From assembly GCF_003113895.1 (NCBI RefSeq), contig NZ_BDUD01000002.1, positions 310,001 through 374,000 on the forward strand: a DNA stretch of 64,000 bases, in the 5' to 3' direction. This document shows positions 26,667 through 34,998 of the stretch, in pieces; position 1 is the first letter of the stretch, and each line of letters opens with the position of its first letter. The notes under the pieces were generated by a model. It had not been told where the DNA came from. It saw only the letters and a program-made list of their open reading frames with translations, and did not search any database. Source of the DNA: Nostoc commune NIES-4072. GTDB lineage: Bacteria > Cyanobacteriota > Cyanobacteriia > Cyanobacteriales > Nostocaceae. The position numbers and the translations under genes are program-made.

Positions 26667-27941
26667 GTGCAGCGTCTAAAACGCTCAAAATCTAAGCCTG
26701 ATAAAGGTTTGGTAATAGCGATCGCAAAGCTTGTGAGAAATCCGGGTTGGAACATCAAGCTGGATAACTATATTCAAGCCAATCCCAATTGCATCATCGC
26801 CACCGCCCATGTAGACTCATTCCCTATAGACCTGCCGCTAGAACCGAACATCAGGGAACCCAACCGCAAAAGCGCGACCTACAGACAAATCTTCGACTCG
26901 CTGACGACCGAACCTGCAAAATTCTTCTCTCGCCACAGTGGAATCGTCCTGTCAGCTAATATTGTTAAGCCCAACAGAAACAAAACTGAACTCGAACTGG
27001 AAATTTTAGAAGCTTCCGAGGGCGGTAGCGATGGGATTATCAACGGTGGGCATACAGTTTTAGCATTTGAGCAAGCGAAAAATTATAAATATGACCTAAC
27101 CCAAGCCAGAGTAAAAGTTACGATTCACATCGGACTGACTGAAGAATCAGCACTAGATATAGCCTTGGCTTCAAATTCCACAACGCCAGTAGATTCTCGC
27201 TCCAAAGTCAACGCCAGGGGTGATTACAAATTTCTCAAGCAGTATTTAGCTGACTTAGAACACAAAGAAGATAGAAAATTCCGCATCGCTTATTATCAAA
27301 ACCAAAGCGGCGCTCCCAGAAATGCCCAGTGCAATGTCACCCATTTGCTCAAGCTCCTTTACTGCCTCGACAGAAATAAATACAACCCGGACGGCAATAA
27401 ACGAACCAAACACCCAGCAGGGATGAGTCTTCCAAGTAACATCACAGATGCAGAAAGAGAAAGATTAACCACCTTACTGCCTCTCTTGACTCATGCTTTG
27501 TGGATAGAGCAAAGACTCTACGAAATAATCCAAGAATATATCAGCAACCCCAGAAGAAAGGGTGCTAACGATTTAGCATCAATTGATACACGTAAAACGA
27601 CGTTGTTGCCTGACAGCAAGTATTCATTCGGGTTTGGTGCGCCAACTGACCTTGCACTACCGATAATCGCGTCCTATCGGGTATTTCTAGATAAAGATTA
27701 TAAATGGATTCTGCCGTTTAACGAATTCGCTGAAGATTTTCTCCAACATCTGTGGAATAACTACTTCCGCAAATACTTGGTGTCAGAGAAAACAGCAGGG
27801 AATACAGTCGGCACAAAAATCAGCCGCAATCAAGAGATTTGGGAAAGTTTGTATATCTCAGCGCAGAGTTATCTAAATCAGCACTTGGTGAAAATGGTCA
27901 AATCCGGGAAATCTAAAGAATTAAAGCTAACACCAGGCTAA
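26667..27941 (+). CDS. AIPR-like protein (abortive-infection phage-resistance family)
   Basis: 424 aa, GTG start. The centre has IINGGHTVLAFEQAK (about residues 128-142), like the NGxxT box of AIPR proteins. Around it are FFSRHSGIVLSANIVK, then the helical SKVNARGDYKFLKQYLADL and a long helical C-terminus. AIPR proteins were first described as abortive-infection phage-resistance factors, but many members have no tested role. It lies next to an Rpn-type nuclease, which fits a small defence patch. Match by eye, so moderate. Confidence 0.6.
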   Translation: MQRLKRSKSKPDKGLVIAIAKLVRNPGWNIKLDNYIQANPNCIIATAHVDSFPIDLPLEPNIREPNRKSATYRQIFDSLTTEPAKFFSRHSGIVLSANIVKPNRNKTELELEILEASEGGSDGIINGGHTVLAFEQAKNYKYDLTQARVKVTIHIGLTEESALDIALASNSTTPVDSRSKVNARGDYKFLKQYLADLEHKEDRKFRIAYYQNQSGAPRNAQCNVTHLLKLLYCLDRNKYNPDGNKRTKHPAGMSLPSNITDAERERLTTLLPLLTHALWIEQRLYEIIQEYISNPRRKGANDLASIDTRKTTLLPDSKYSFGFGAPTDLALPIIASYRVFLDKDYKWILPFNEFAEDFLQHLWNNYFRKYLVSEKTAGNTVGTKISRNQEIWESLYISAQSYLNQHLVKMVKSGKSKELKLTPG

Positions 27942-28107
27942 AACTTAAATAGGAACAAAGGAGCGGTAAATAATCGCTCTTACATTACTCTGGTCAAAAA
28001 AATCTTAGCCAAGTTTTAAAAAAGAGATAGAAACTGGGTTTTGAGCTTCATACGTTGAGTTAGTGTATGCTTGTTAATGTATAAATCTAATTCTATTTTA
28101 CGTTCAA

Positions 28108-28548
28108 ATGTCTATTCCTGAAATTACCCAAAAACTTTTAACAGCCAAAGAAAACAAGGGGCTGACTTTTGCAGAATTAGCAGAAGTTCTACAATGTAAC
28201 GAAGTATGGATTGCCTCTGTAATTTATCGCCAAGCGAGTGCTTCACCTGAAGAAGCAAAGTTATTAGTTGATACATTAGGGCTTGATATAGACGATGCTA
28301 AAGAACTGAGTAAATATCCGATAAAAGGTAGTGATGCTATTGTTCCAACTGACCCTTTTATTTATCGGTTCTATGAAATTATGCAGGTGTATGGACTTCC
28401 ACTAAAAGATGTAGTTCAAGAAAAGTTTGGTGATGGAATTATGAGTGCTATTGATTTTACCTTGGATGTAGACAAGGAAGAAGACCCAAAAGGCGAACGC
28501 GTGAAAATTGTTATGTCAGGTAAATTCTTGCCTTACAAAAAATGGTAA
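28108..28548 (+). CDS. cynS: Cyanate hydratase (cyanase)
   Basis: 146 aa, full length. Cyanase turns cyanate and bicarbonate into ammonia and CO2 (via carbamate), both detoxifying and supplying nitrogen. An N-terminal helix-turn-helix-like domain is followed by the catalytic domain. Active-site residues are visible as R87 and E90 ([12 protein letters not shown]) and S113 ([11 protein letters not shown]), corresponding to R96, E99 and S122 of the Escherichia coli enzyme. ATG start at 28108. No cynABD transporter genes nearby, so it probably works on internally formed cyanate. Confidence 0.96.
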   Translation: MSIPEITQKLLTAKENKGLTFAELAEVLQCNEVWIASVIYRQASASPEEAKLLVDTLGLDIDDAKELSKYPIKGSDAIVPTDPFIYRFYEIMQVYGLPLKDVVQEKFGDGIMSAIDFTLDVDKEEDPKGERVKIVMSGKFLPYKKW

Positions 28549-28713
28549 TTATTTTGAGCGTAGATACTTTCAATTGAATTGCAAAGCGCCTGCAAGTGTT
28601 TATTAATATACATTTAACTTCATAAAAATTCCTCAGAGCAGATTTCCTCTCTTTTTGTAGCAACAAAGAATCAAAGAAGAAAGTAAACTTGTAGAAGTTC
28701 AACACTTTTGAAA

Positions 28714-29040
28714 ATGACCGACACACCCGAATACTTCCCAAGCCGATTAGATCGCGCAGAGCAAATAATCTTGGGTTTAGCGGAAAGACAAGCTAACGCC
28801 CAGTTAGAAATGTCTGAGCTAAGACAGGAAATGAGGCAACTTACAACTAGAGTTGACACACTTACAGATAATGTTGATCGTGTTTTAGCTCGTAGTGCGA
28901 TTTTAGATGATGTGTTACTTGAGTTACGTGATAGCCATGAACAACATCAGCGTAATTTTGAAGAACATCAACGCACCACGAACGCAGCATTACAAAGTCT
29001 TGAGTCTATCTTGTTACAATTAATTAGAAATAATTCTTGA
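28714..29040 (+). CDS. Coiled-coil hypothetical protein, 108 aa
   Basis: ATG at 28714 (MTDTPEYFPSRLDRAEQIIL). Almost entirely heptad-patterned: AERQANAQLEMSELRQEMRQ, TRVDTLTDNVDRVL and a His/Gln-rich segment (SHEQHQRNFEEHQRT). No membrane segment. Similar coiled-coil orphans are frequent in Nostoc. Function unknown. Confidence 0.65.
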   Translation: MTDTPEYFPSRLDRAEQIILGLAERQANAQLEMSELRQEMRQLTTRVDTLTDNVDRVLARSAILDDVLLELRDSHEQHQRNFEEHQRTTNAALQSLESILLQLIRNNS

Positions 29041-29167
29041 GATGCGATTATAGGAGTTAACGGCCGCAGGTAGCGTGTAAAAGTACCTACGGAGAAACTT
29101 GAGTTATTGAGTATCGTCTTTATCCTTAGAGGTTTCTAGCAAATAGTGTACAGCTATAGCTATAATT

Positions 29168-29503
29168 TTAATCCTCTTTTTGAACTAGCAATTTCCCAGA
29201 CACCCCAGCCGTAAAACCCAGCCCAATCGCCGCTACAGTGACGCTGGGTTTAATAAACAAAGTCGCAATTCCGATAACTGCACCCCAAAGACAGCCATAA
29301 CAGCAAGCAATAATCAACTGATTTTTGGGTTTAGCCCTTTCGTCCGATATGGATTGATGGATTATGGCATAATCTTCAAGCTCATTGATAATTTCTAGTA
29401 AAGAAGCGCCGTACTGTTTTTCTAGGCGTTCAATAGCCAATCTGTCTGCCTTAACTGAGCTGATAGCTAGTTTTTGTAAAGAATAAGTTAATTTATCGCT
29501 CAT
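29168..29503 (-). CDS. Small two-TM membrane protein
   Basis: ATG at 29503 (MSDKLTYSLQKLAI) chosen because GGAAG lies upstream; 29527 is an alternative. About 111 aa: N-terminal helical cytoplasmic part (ERLEKQYGASLLEIINELED) and two membrane segments at the end (IIACCYGCLWGAVIGIATLF and VTVAAIGLGFTAGVSGKLL). It lies downstream of the ATPase gene on the same strand and may be the last gene of that cluster. An array of 11-bp repeats separates them. Confidence 0.6.
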   Translation of the reverse strand: MSDKLTYSLQKLAISSVKADRLAIERLEKQYGASLLEIINELEDYAIIHQSISDERAKPKNQLIIACCYGCLWGAVIGIATLFIKPSVTVAAIGLGFTAGVSGKLLVQKED

Positions 29504-29615
29504 TTTTAGACTTCCCGATGCTTCCACATTCTGGAAAATGTTTAGAAAAAATTAAAACTTACTGGAGAGACAAAAAGACTCTATTTTTCAGCCGTACTTG
29601 GAAATGTAAGAATAC

Positions 29616-29660
29616 CGGAACTTGACCGGAACTTGACCGGAACTCAACGAGAACTTTGAC
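29616..29660. repeat. 11-bp iteron-like array (3-4 units), downstream end of cluster
   Basis: CGGAACTTGAC, CGGAACTTGAC, CGGAACTCAAC and a degenerate fourth unit GAGAACTTTGAC, in tandem. The core CGGAACT is shared, on the opposite strand, with the six-unit array at 34363-34426. Confidence 0.75.
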
Positions 29661-29665
29661 GAAGA

Positions 29666-31582
29666 TTACTGCTTAACATTAAAAACGCTGAAACCATCTT
29701 TTTCATTTCCGCACAATCGGTTAGTGTCAATCAATTGTGATAGGGCATTTCTCAAGTAAAGAACACTCTTTTTCTCGTCGCCCCACTTGCGGCTGTTTCT
29801 GATAGCTGCAAAAGAAGTTGGAGGACTAGCAGTAGCCGCAACGATCGCCACAATCTGTTCTAAATCAGCCTCAGAAATACTATTTTCTTCTACTTCCAGA
29901 AATTCCACTTCTTGATAAGGCTTTGAAAAAATGGACTCCAGATGATTAACTGCGTCTGATGGGGCAATTTTCTCCCCTCTGGGTATGACTGCCCTTTCAT
30001 GCTGTTGAACTAATTCTGGGAAGAATTGAAGTAATGTTCTTGCTGGATCTGGTTGCCCATTGCCTGGGTGCAAATGGGTCTTTAGCCATTGGGGAATCAT
30101 GCCCAAGTTGCCACCGCTAACAGGTTCTCCAAAGTTATTAGGGTTGGCTTTGAAATATTCTCCACTAGCAACATTCATTTTGCGTAGACCACCAGCGCTA
30201 ACCGCTTGAGCTACACAGCCAATAAAGTTAACCGATTGCTTAAAGGTATCTGCCAGCCCAGCCGTAGCTTTACCGACCACGCTTGTCAGGTTAGAGCCAT
30301 GCAGCACGATAATTAATGTACCACCCGACTTAGCGAAGCGAGAAAGTAAATATTGAATCGCCCAGGTGCGATCGCTCTCCTCCAACAATGACAGCAACCG
30401 CATTGCCTCATCAATTACTAGCAGTAAATTTTTATGGGAGTAAGGTTCGCTTCCATCTAAACCCTTAAGAAATTTCAATAAATCACGAGCGACGAGTTGA
30501 TCAGCCCCATCCGCATCTTTATCCGGGTACTTAAGGGCAGAGGTTAAGTTGCAGGCAAAGGGGTAAACGTCCACCCCAGCAGTAAAGTATTGGGTATTCA
30601 ATCCGGGGTCAAGTGCAGTTGATAATGTTGCTAAGATTGCTGCTAAGGTTCCCTTGCCACCTCGCTGAGTACCAGCGATCGCAATGACTTGGGAACTCAT
30701 CATATCCTCTACTTGGAATCCACTTTTCGTTAAAGCAGCGATCAGTGCGTTTGCCCTATTAGTCAGAGGGATATTAATTATAGTCTCTGGTACAAGCCCA
30801 TCAGAGGAAGATGGTTGTAACTCTGTAGGTCTAGAAAGCTCCGCAGCTTGGTTCATCTTCCCAATATCTACCTGTGGCGATTGAAACTGTTTGATATCTA
30901 CGGTCGGTGGTAACTGGGCTTGAGCCTGTGCGATGGCACTTATCTCCGAGCGATTCACCCGGCTGTCAATTGTCACATCCTGTAAATGAAGAGCCATGCT
31001 TTCATAAGTGGGTAGCTGACGACCCTTAAGCTTGCCAAACCAGCCAAACATCCAACGATAAGCATAAAAACGTTTTCCTGGTTCAACTTGCGTTAAATAC
31101 TGGCCAATATTTTCAAATTCAGCATGAAGAAAGGCGTACTCTTCAGCCTCGTGTCGTTCTAGGAATTTAACACTATTAGCAAGATGATCCGCCTGATAAT
31201 TGCTCCGATTGTCATAGTCACCAGCACGAGCTAGAGCGTCTATAAAATTACCACGCACAAAAGGCAAGGGGGCGATCTCCTTGGTTCTGTTGGAATGTTC
31301 GACAACAAACCATAGCCACGCAGCACCACCAACTAAACCACCAACTAGTGCCAAAGGGTTAACCGCATAGCAAACCGCTCCGATCCCAGAAGCCAACAAA
31401 CCAAGTACACGGGTCATGTCTGCTTCATTCTCAGATGCCCGTGCCATTTCAAATAATCCATCTTTTCTCTCTTGCAGCCATTGGGCGATATTGCCAGCTT
31501 CCAAGTGAGACAAGCTAGGATATGATTCGCGTAAATGTTCAGTTTCTTTAGTTGTAATTTTCGGGATATTATTACTTTGCAT
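29666..31582 (-). CDS. Membrane-anchored P-loop ATPase (FtsK/HerA/VirD4-like)
   Basis: 638 aa from the ATG at 31582, chosen for the strong AAGGGAGG site; an upstream TTG at 31672 would add 30 basic residues and overlap the previous gene. Two membrane segments (about residues 57-95, VLGLLASGIGAVCYAVNPLA ...) are followed by a RecA-like ATPase with Walker A GTQRGGKGT near 303 and Walker B LLLVIDEAM near 385. The overall layout (TM hairpin then P-loop) resembles FtsK/HerA DNA pumps and VirD4/TraD coupling proteins. It is the largest gene of a leftward cluster of membrane proteins. Which DNA or protein it moves is unknown. Confidence 0.75.
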   Translation of the reverse strand: MQSNNIPKITTKETEHLRESYPSLSHLEAGNIAQWLQERKDGLFEMARASENEADMTRVLGLLASGIGAVCYAVNPLALVGGLVGGAAWLWFVVEHSNRTKEIAPLPFVRGNFIDALARAGDYDNRSNYQADHLANSVKFLERHEAEEYAFLHAEFENIGQYLTQVEPGKRFYAYRWMFGWFGKLKGRQLPTYESMALHLQDVTIDSRVNRSEISAIAQAQAQLPPTVDIKQFQSPQVDIGKMNQAAELSRPTELQPSSSDGLVPETIINIPLTNRANALIAALTKSGFQVEDMMSSQVIAIAGTQRGGKGTLAAILATLSTALDPGLNTQYFTAGVDVYPFACNLTSALKYPDKDADGADQLVARDLLKFLKGLDGSEPYSHKNLLLVIDEAMRLLSLLEESDRTWAIQYLLSRFAKSGGTLIIVLHGSNLTSVVGKATAGLADTFKQSVNFIGCVAQAVSAGGLRKMNVASGEYFKANPNNFGEPVSGGNLGMIPQWLKTHLHPGNGQPDPARTLLQFFPELVQQHERAVIPRGEKIAPSDAVNHLESIFSKPYQEVEFLEVEENSISEADLEQIVAIVAATASPPTSFAAIRNSRKWGDEKKSVLYLRNALSQLIDTNRLCGNEKDGFSVFNVKQ

Positions 31583-31650
31583 AAATGCCTCCCTTGGTAA
31601 ACGTTGCCGCCCTTTTTTTATAGTTATTGGTTTTTTGGGCGGTTTCCGTT

Positions 31651-32358
31651 CTAATCCTTTGTCAGTCGCCAAATAGCGAACCCAATTTCACCCGCCATCA
31701 TTGTGCCGATGTTAAACAATATGCAGCCCAGAATTATGAAGGGGGCTGTAAATTCAAATGGGTTACGAGCTGCAAAAGTGGTGACAATATCGAACACCCA
31801 AACCGCAATCACAACCAGCCCTGCGCTAGAGCGATCGCGTGTACCTGCGGTCTTGTAGTCCGCCCAGAGTTGTCCTACCAAATCAATCTTGCCACTAGGC
31901 TTGGTTTCAAGCTCATAAACCATGTGGTCTTGAAGTTCCCGCCTAGCTGAATCTGGGTTTTTACCGCGTAGGGCGTGGGCTTCAATTACTTGCACACCTA
32001 CAGAAATCATGAATGCCAAGTAAAAAAACGGGTTGAACAGTGCAAACGGCACATTTAGCCAATTCCAAGTCGGCTCAAACCAGGGAAAAACAGGGGGGCC
32101 TTGAAAGATTAATTGCCAAGTTGAATCAGCACTAATCATGGAACCACCGATAAATAAAATCCCACCTACCAAGGCACGACCTGCACCACCATTAGCAACA
32201 AACTGATTAACAATCGCGGCGGCAGCCCGAATGGGTAAGCCGACAATCATCACAACAGCCTTGGCACAAAAATCTATAATTTCACCAAGCGATCGCTTCT
32301 TATCTTTGGGCTTACTATCGCTGTTGCTAGTGCTGCTATTTTCTGCACCATTACCCAT
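31651..32358 (-). CDS. Multi-pass membrane protein, 235 aa
   Basis: Charged Ser/Lys N-terminus followed by at least four hydrophobic segments: AVVMIVGLPIRAAAAIV, GRALVGGILFIGGSMIS, FALFNPFFYLAFMISVGVQV, and GLVVIAVWVFDIVTTFA with FIILGCILFNIGTMMAG near the end. The start has an AAGGAGG site and overlaps the upstream stop as TAATG, so it is translationally coupled to the 136-aa gene. No recognised family; it could be a membrane platform for the ATPase encoded next. Confidence 0.75.
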   Translation of the reverse strand: MGNGAENSSTSNSDSKPKDKKRSLGEIIDFCAKAVVMIVGLPIRAAAAIVNQFVANGGAGRALVGGILFIGGSMISADSTWQLIFQGPPVFPWFEPTWNWLNVPFALFNPFFYLAFMISVGVQVIEAHALRGKNPDSARRELQDHMVYELETKPSGKIDLVGQLWADYKTAGTRDRSSAGLVVIAVWVFDIVTTFAARNPFEFTAPFIILGCILFNIGTMMAGEIGFAIWRLTKD

Positions 32359-32768
32359 TATTTCCTCCTTACTGGTTTGATATTTTGAACACTTTTACAA
32401 ATCCCTTTATCTTTGTGCTTCCACTTCCAAATTCCTTCTTCAATCCGCCCAATACACCTACCCGTTGCGTCAAAAACATCAATAATCTCGTCATCTTGAT
32501 AAAGGGTTGTGTCTGGTCTGGGATTGCGTTTAGCACTATCAAAGTAATTGGTAATTCTCAACTTGCGACTTGTGGGCATCACTCCTGCCTCATATAAGGC
32601 ATCACTGGTTTTTGCCCGTTCTTCTATGCGGGAACGTTCTAATTCTTCTGTAGCTTTTAGCCGTTGAAGCTCTGCATAAGCCCCCAACTTGGGTACTAAA
32701 GGGATGATTACAGGCAACATGCAAATGCCAACACCAGCCAAAGCTAAGTACAGTTGTTTCTTATACAT
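32358..32768 (-). CDS. Signal-anchored hypothetical protein, 136 aa
   Basis: One N-terminal membrane segment (LYLALAGVGICMLPVIIPLV, about residues 6-26), a charged helical region (LQRLKATEELERSRIEERAK), then a small beta-like domain (DEIIDVFDATGRCIGRIEEG, IWKWK). First gene after the TGAAAC-hexamer region, so that region is its promoter. Family unknown. Confidence 0.7.
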   Translation of the reverse strand: MYKKQLYLALAGVGICMLPVIIPLVPKLGAYAELQRLKATEELERSRIEERAKTSDALYEAGVMPTSRKLRITNYFDSAKRNPRPDTTLYQDDEIIDVFDATGRCIGRIEEGIWKWKHKDKGICKSVQNIKPVRRK

Positions 32769-32815
32769 GAGACTGCTGTGCTATAGCGCGTTCTTAGACA
32801 TATCTTTAATGAGGC

Positions 32816-33077
32816 GTTTCATGTTTCACGCTGTTTCACTACCCTGAAACACTGATGAAACCGTTGAAACAGTTTCATGAAACAGTGCTGTGAAACAGTT
32901 CTATGAAACACTCCCGCCCATAAAGGCTTTCGAGCAAGGAATTGTCTGGTGTTTCATGTTTCACGTTTCATGTTTCATGCTGGGAGAATGCTGTTTCATG
33001 GTGTTTCACGCCCTGAAACATTGATGAAACCGTTGAAACGTTTCATGAAACAGTTCTGTGAAACAGTTGGATGAAAC
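32816..33077. repeat. Dense array of 23 GTTTCA/TGAAAC hexamers in two duplicated blocks
   Basis: By eye 11 GTTTCA and 12 TGAAAC in 262 bp. Two blocks (about 32829-32920 and 32989-33089) keep the same order and nearly the same spacing of 9, 11 and 13 bp. Each has an exact 12-bp dyad GTTTCATGAAAC (32872-32883 and 33040-33051) and ends in CACTC-CGCCCAT. The hexamer is half of the chromosomal parS consensus TGTTTCACGTGAAACA, but no full parS is present. Candidate origin, centromere or operator upstream of the membrane-ATPase genes. Confidence 0.85.
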
Positions 33078-33178
33078 ACTCTCGCCCATCACTTTCAGAG
33101 GGTGTAGTGTTAGGAAAATTGAATTTTAGTGCATCAAATAGAACAACATCTTCTTCCTTCCCCACACCCTTTTCCCTA

Positions 33179-33451
33179 TCATCTTGATGCCCGTCTCAGA
33201 AATGTCAATCCTGCACCAACAAGCAATCCCAAGGGAATGAATATCCCGCTACCAATTAATCCAGTAGCGACAACGCTACTAACGATATATGCACTACCAC
33301 CTAAAGCGCCAATAACTGAAGTAGCAAACAATCCCGTACTGAGAATATCCATGTCCTGATTTTTCTTTTGATGAGTTAATAGCTCTTGAAGTAATCGGAT
33401 TTGGGCAACAATGGCAACAGTTTCATTTTGGATTTGTAACAATGCCGCCAC
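33179..33451 (-). CDS. Small two-TM protein, 90 aa
   Basis: GTG start at 33451. Helical N-terminus (LQIQNETVAIVAQIRLLQEL) and two membrane segments (LSTGLFATSVIGALGGSAYI and VVATGLIGSGIFIPLGLLVG), ending FLRRASR, a basic cytoplasmic end. It lies 14 bp downstream of the 191-aa gene on the same strand, hence probably one transcript. Family unknown. Confidence 0.65.
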   Translation of the reverse strand: MAALLQIQNETVAIVAQIRLLQELLTHQKKNQDMDILSTGLFATSVIGALGGSAYIVSSVVATGLIGSGIFIPLGLLVGAGLTFLRRASR

Positions 33452-33465
33452 TGTTTTATAAGCTT

Positions 33466-34041
33466 CTAAAATCGGATCTGTGTCCCCATTGAACTGACTC
33501 TCTCTCGTAACGAATTGAGTCGTACTTTGAGTTGTTCTTTTTTTCGGATCGACTCCCCCAACCTTGTTGAGGCTTCTTCTGCCAAATTAATCAAACTATG
33601 ATCTATCTCGGTAATCTGATTATCAACTTCCAACATGGATTGTTCAGCAAAGGCATCCAACACCGTCCCTTTGGCTCCAATCAAGGATTCCATGAACAAT
33701 AAAGCTCCGGTGACACCAGTTGATGCACCCAAAATCTTAGATTGCTCATTTTGAACAGCTATAGCACCAGAAATAATCTCTTTATCAGCCGCAGTTAACT
33801 TGTATGAGGCTTGTTGAATTGCTTCATCAGCTTTGGTGATTGTGGCTTTGGGTATATCTGCTACAGGTGATTGTTGAGGCTGTAATCTCTCACTATTAGT
33901 AATATCTTGGAATCTAGCTAAAATCTCCTCTGGAACTAGTGAATCGACCGTCCATTTTTGCTCTGGATATTGACGGCGCAGCTCATCAACTACTTTTCCT
34001 GGTACTTTGTTGAGAGCTTGTGCAAATTCTTTAACGATCAT
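33466..34041 (-). CDS. Hypothetical helical protein, 191 aa
   Basis: N-terminal part may be a small DNA- or protein-binding helix bundle (VKEFAQALNKVPGKVVDELR). The centre has a glycine-rich hydrophobic stretch (SKILGASTGVTGALLFMESL), and the C-terminus is a coiled coil (SLINLAEEASTRLGESIRKK). GGAG site 10 nt before the ATG; 3 bp after the previous stop. Second gene of the cluster. No family recognised. Confidence 0.65.
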   Translation of the reverse strand: MIVKEFAQALNKVPGKVVDELRRQYPEQKWTVDSLVPEEILARFQDITNSERLQPQQSPVADIPKATITKADEAIQQASYKLTAADKEIISGAIAVQNEQSKILGASTGVTGALLFMESLIGAKGTVLDAFAEQSMLEVDNQITEIDHSLINLAEEASTRLGESIRKKEQLKVRLNSLRERVSSMGTQIRF

Positions 34042-34044
34042 TAT

Positions 34045-34347
34045 TTAGGCTCCTAAAAACTTTTCGGGGTGATTTTTTAATTCAATTGCCACCTTCTTCA
34101 AAGAACCCTTGGCTAAAACGTAACTTCTAATTCTTTGAAGCACAGGTAAATGCCAGTTTGTCAACTTTGCTCGTCCGTTTAGCCCTCCGTTATCTTCGTC
34201 CCGAAAATCCTCAAATTCTGGCAGGTACAAAGAAGCTAAGTCTAAATACTTTTGGAACTGTCTAATTCCAACTGATGGCTCTAATTGTCTGGCTGCCTCC
34301 TCTCGTGTTAACAATTGTTCAACTACACAGCTTCCCTGAATTAGCAA
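34045..34347 (-). CDS. Putative small DNA-binding regulator, 100 aa
   Basis: TTG start at 34347 with an AGGAG site upstream. Contains a MerR-like or Xis-like helix-turn-helix start (LLTREEAARQLEPSVGIRQF) and a Lys-rich C-terminus. It is the first gene after a six-unit array of 11-bp repeats lying immediately upstream of its start. This makes it a candidate protein that binds those repeats and regulates its own cluster. Confidence 0.6.
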   Translation of the reverse strand: MLIQGSCVVEQLLTREEAARQLEPSVGIRQFQKYLDLASLYLPEFEDFRDEDNGGLNGRAKLTNWHLPVLQRIRSYVLAKGSLKKVAIELKNHPEKFLGA

Positions 34348-34362
34348 TGGTTTCGGCTCCTA

Positions 34363-34426
34363 GAGTTCCGATTGAGTTCCGATTGAGTTCCGATTGAGTT
34401 CCGGTTGAGTTCCGATTGAATTCCGG
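34363..34426. repeat. 11-bp iteron-like array (six units) upstream of regulator
   Basis: Read on the minus strand: CGGAATTCAAT, CGGAACTCAAC, three CGGAACTCAAT, then CGGAACTCTAG, head to tail. It ends about 15 bp before the start of the 100-aa regulator. Unit length equals one helical turn. An inverted related array lies at 29616-29660 at the other end of the cluster. Confidence 0.85.
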
Positions 34427-34443
34427 TACTGATAATACTAATA

Positions 34444-34466
34444 ATAAAAAAACCACCTACTGGTGG
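34444..34466 (-). terminator. Rho-independent terminator of the 69-aa regulator gene
   Basis: On the minus strand CCACC-AGTA-GGTGG followed by TTTTTTTATTATT, 37 bp past the stop at 34503. It separates that gene from the repeat array and the cluster. Confidence 0.75.
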
Positions 34467-34502
34467 GGAGGGTTTTTCTAATTGCTTAGTGTTTGGGAAA
34501 CA

Positions 34503-34712
34503 CTAACTTCTTGATAAGTAACTATGAATCGCTCCAAAATGGTTAAGTATATACGGCTTTGGTTCGACAAATCTGGAACTACTTTCATCAGCTAACCAGT
34601 TTTTTAGTGCCTCGACTGAGTAACCTGACAAACGGCTCATTTGGTAAGTCGAAAAATTATGAACTCTTTTAAATTCTTTAGGATGTATTGGCTTAATACC
34701 AATATTTTTCAT
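34503..34712 (-). CDS. Small helix-turn-helix regulator, 69 aa
   Basis: FSTYQMSRLSGYSVEALKNW has the spacing of a helix-turn-helix (helix, SG turn, helix), followed by WLADESSSRFVEPKPYI. GGAG site 10 nt before the ATG. Own terminator downstream. Probably a plasmid copy-number or transfer regulator; target unknown, though the neighbouring 11-bp array is an obvious candidate. Confidence 0.65.
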   Translation of the reverse strand: MKNIGIKPIHPKEFKRVHNFSTYQMSRLSGYSVEALKNWLADESSSRFVEPKPYILNHFGAIHSYLSRS

Positions 34713-34998
34713 ACTTGATTGCTCCTACTATTTGTGAAGCTATTGTGTGAGTAGTCCATTTTCAACAAAGTTGCTCTTTCGCAGTCGCAAGTGAAGAACT
34801 CTCAAACGGTTCAGTTTAAGTCCCAGGCTTCTATCAAGCCGCAAGTATGTGTTTGCGGGGTCTAAATCCTCGTTACAAAACTTACTTGCGACTTGCGACT
34901 TGGCACTTGCGACTTGAGTTTAACGTACCATACCGCACAAATATTTGTAAACATAACGTAAACTGCCGTACTATCTTTATATTATTTCTCCGTTGTGT
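34713..34998. other. Intergenic region with ACTTGCG heptamer repeats
   Basis: A run of ACTTGCG-type heptamers near 34882-34918 (copies of CTTGCGACTTGCGACTTGG). The related CGCAAGT occurs at about 34787 and 34841. It looks like an STRR-type cyanobacterial repeat. It also carries the promoter for the rightward gene at 34999. Confidence 0.5.

Noticed and set aside
29616..29660. 11-bp repeats considered as a CRISPR fragment
   Set aside because: Units are directly adjacent with no spacers.
32816..33077. TGAAAC array considered as a set of chromosomal parS sites
   Set aside because: No complete TGTTTCACGTGAAACA occurs; only half-sites and a different dyad (GTTTCATGAAAC).
34860..34925. Regular ACTTGCG repeats considered as CRISPR
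   Set aside because: Seven-base units without spacers of 30-40 bp; no cas genes; typical STRR microsatellite.
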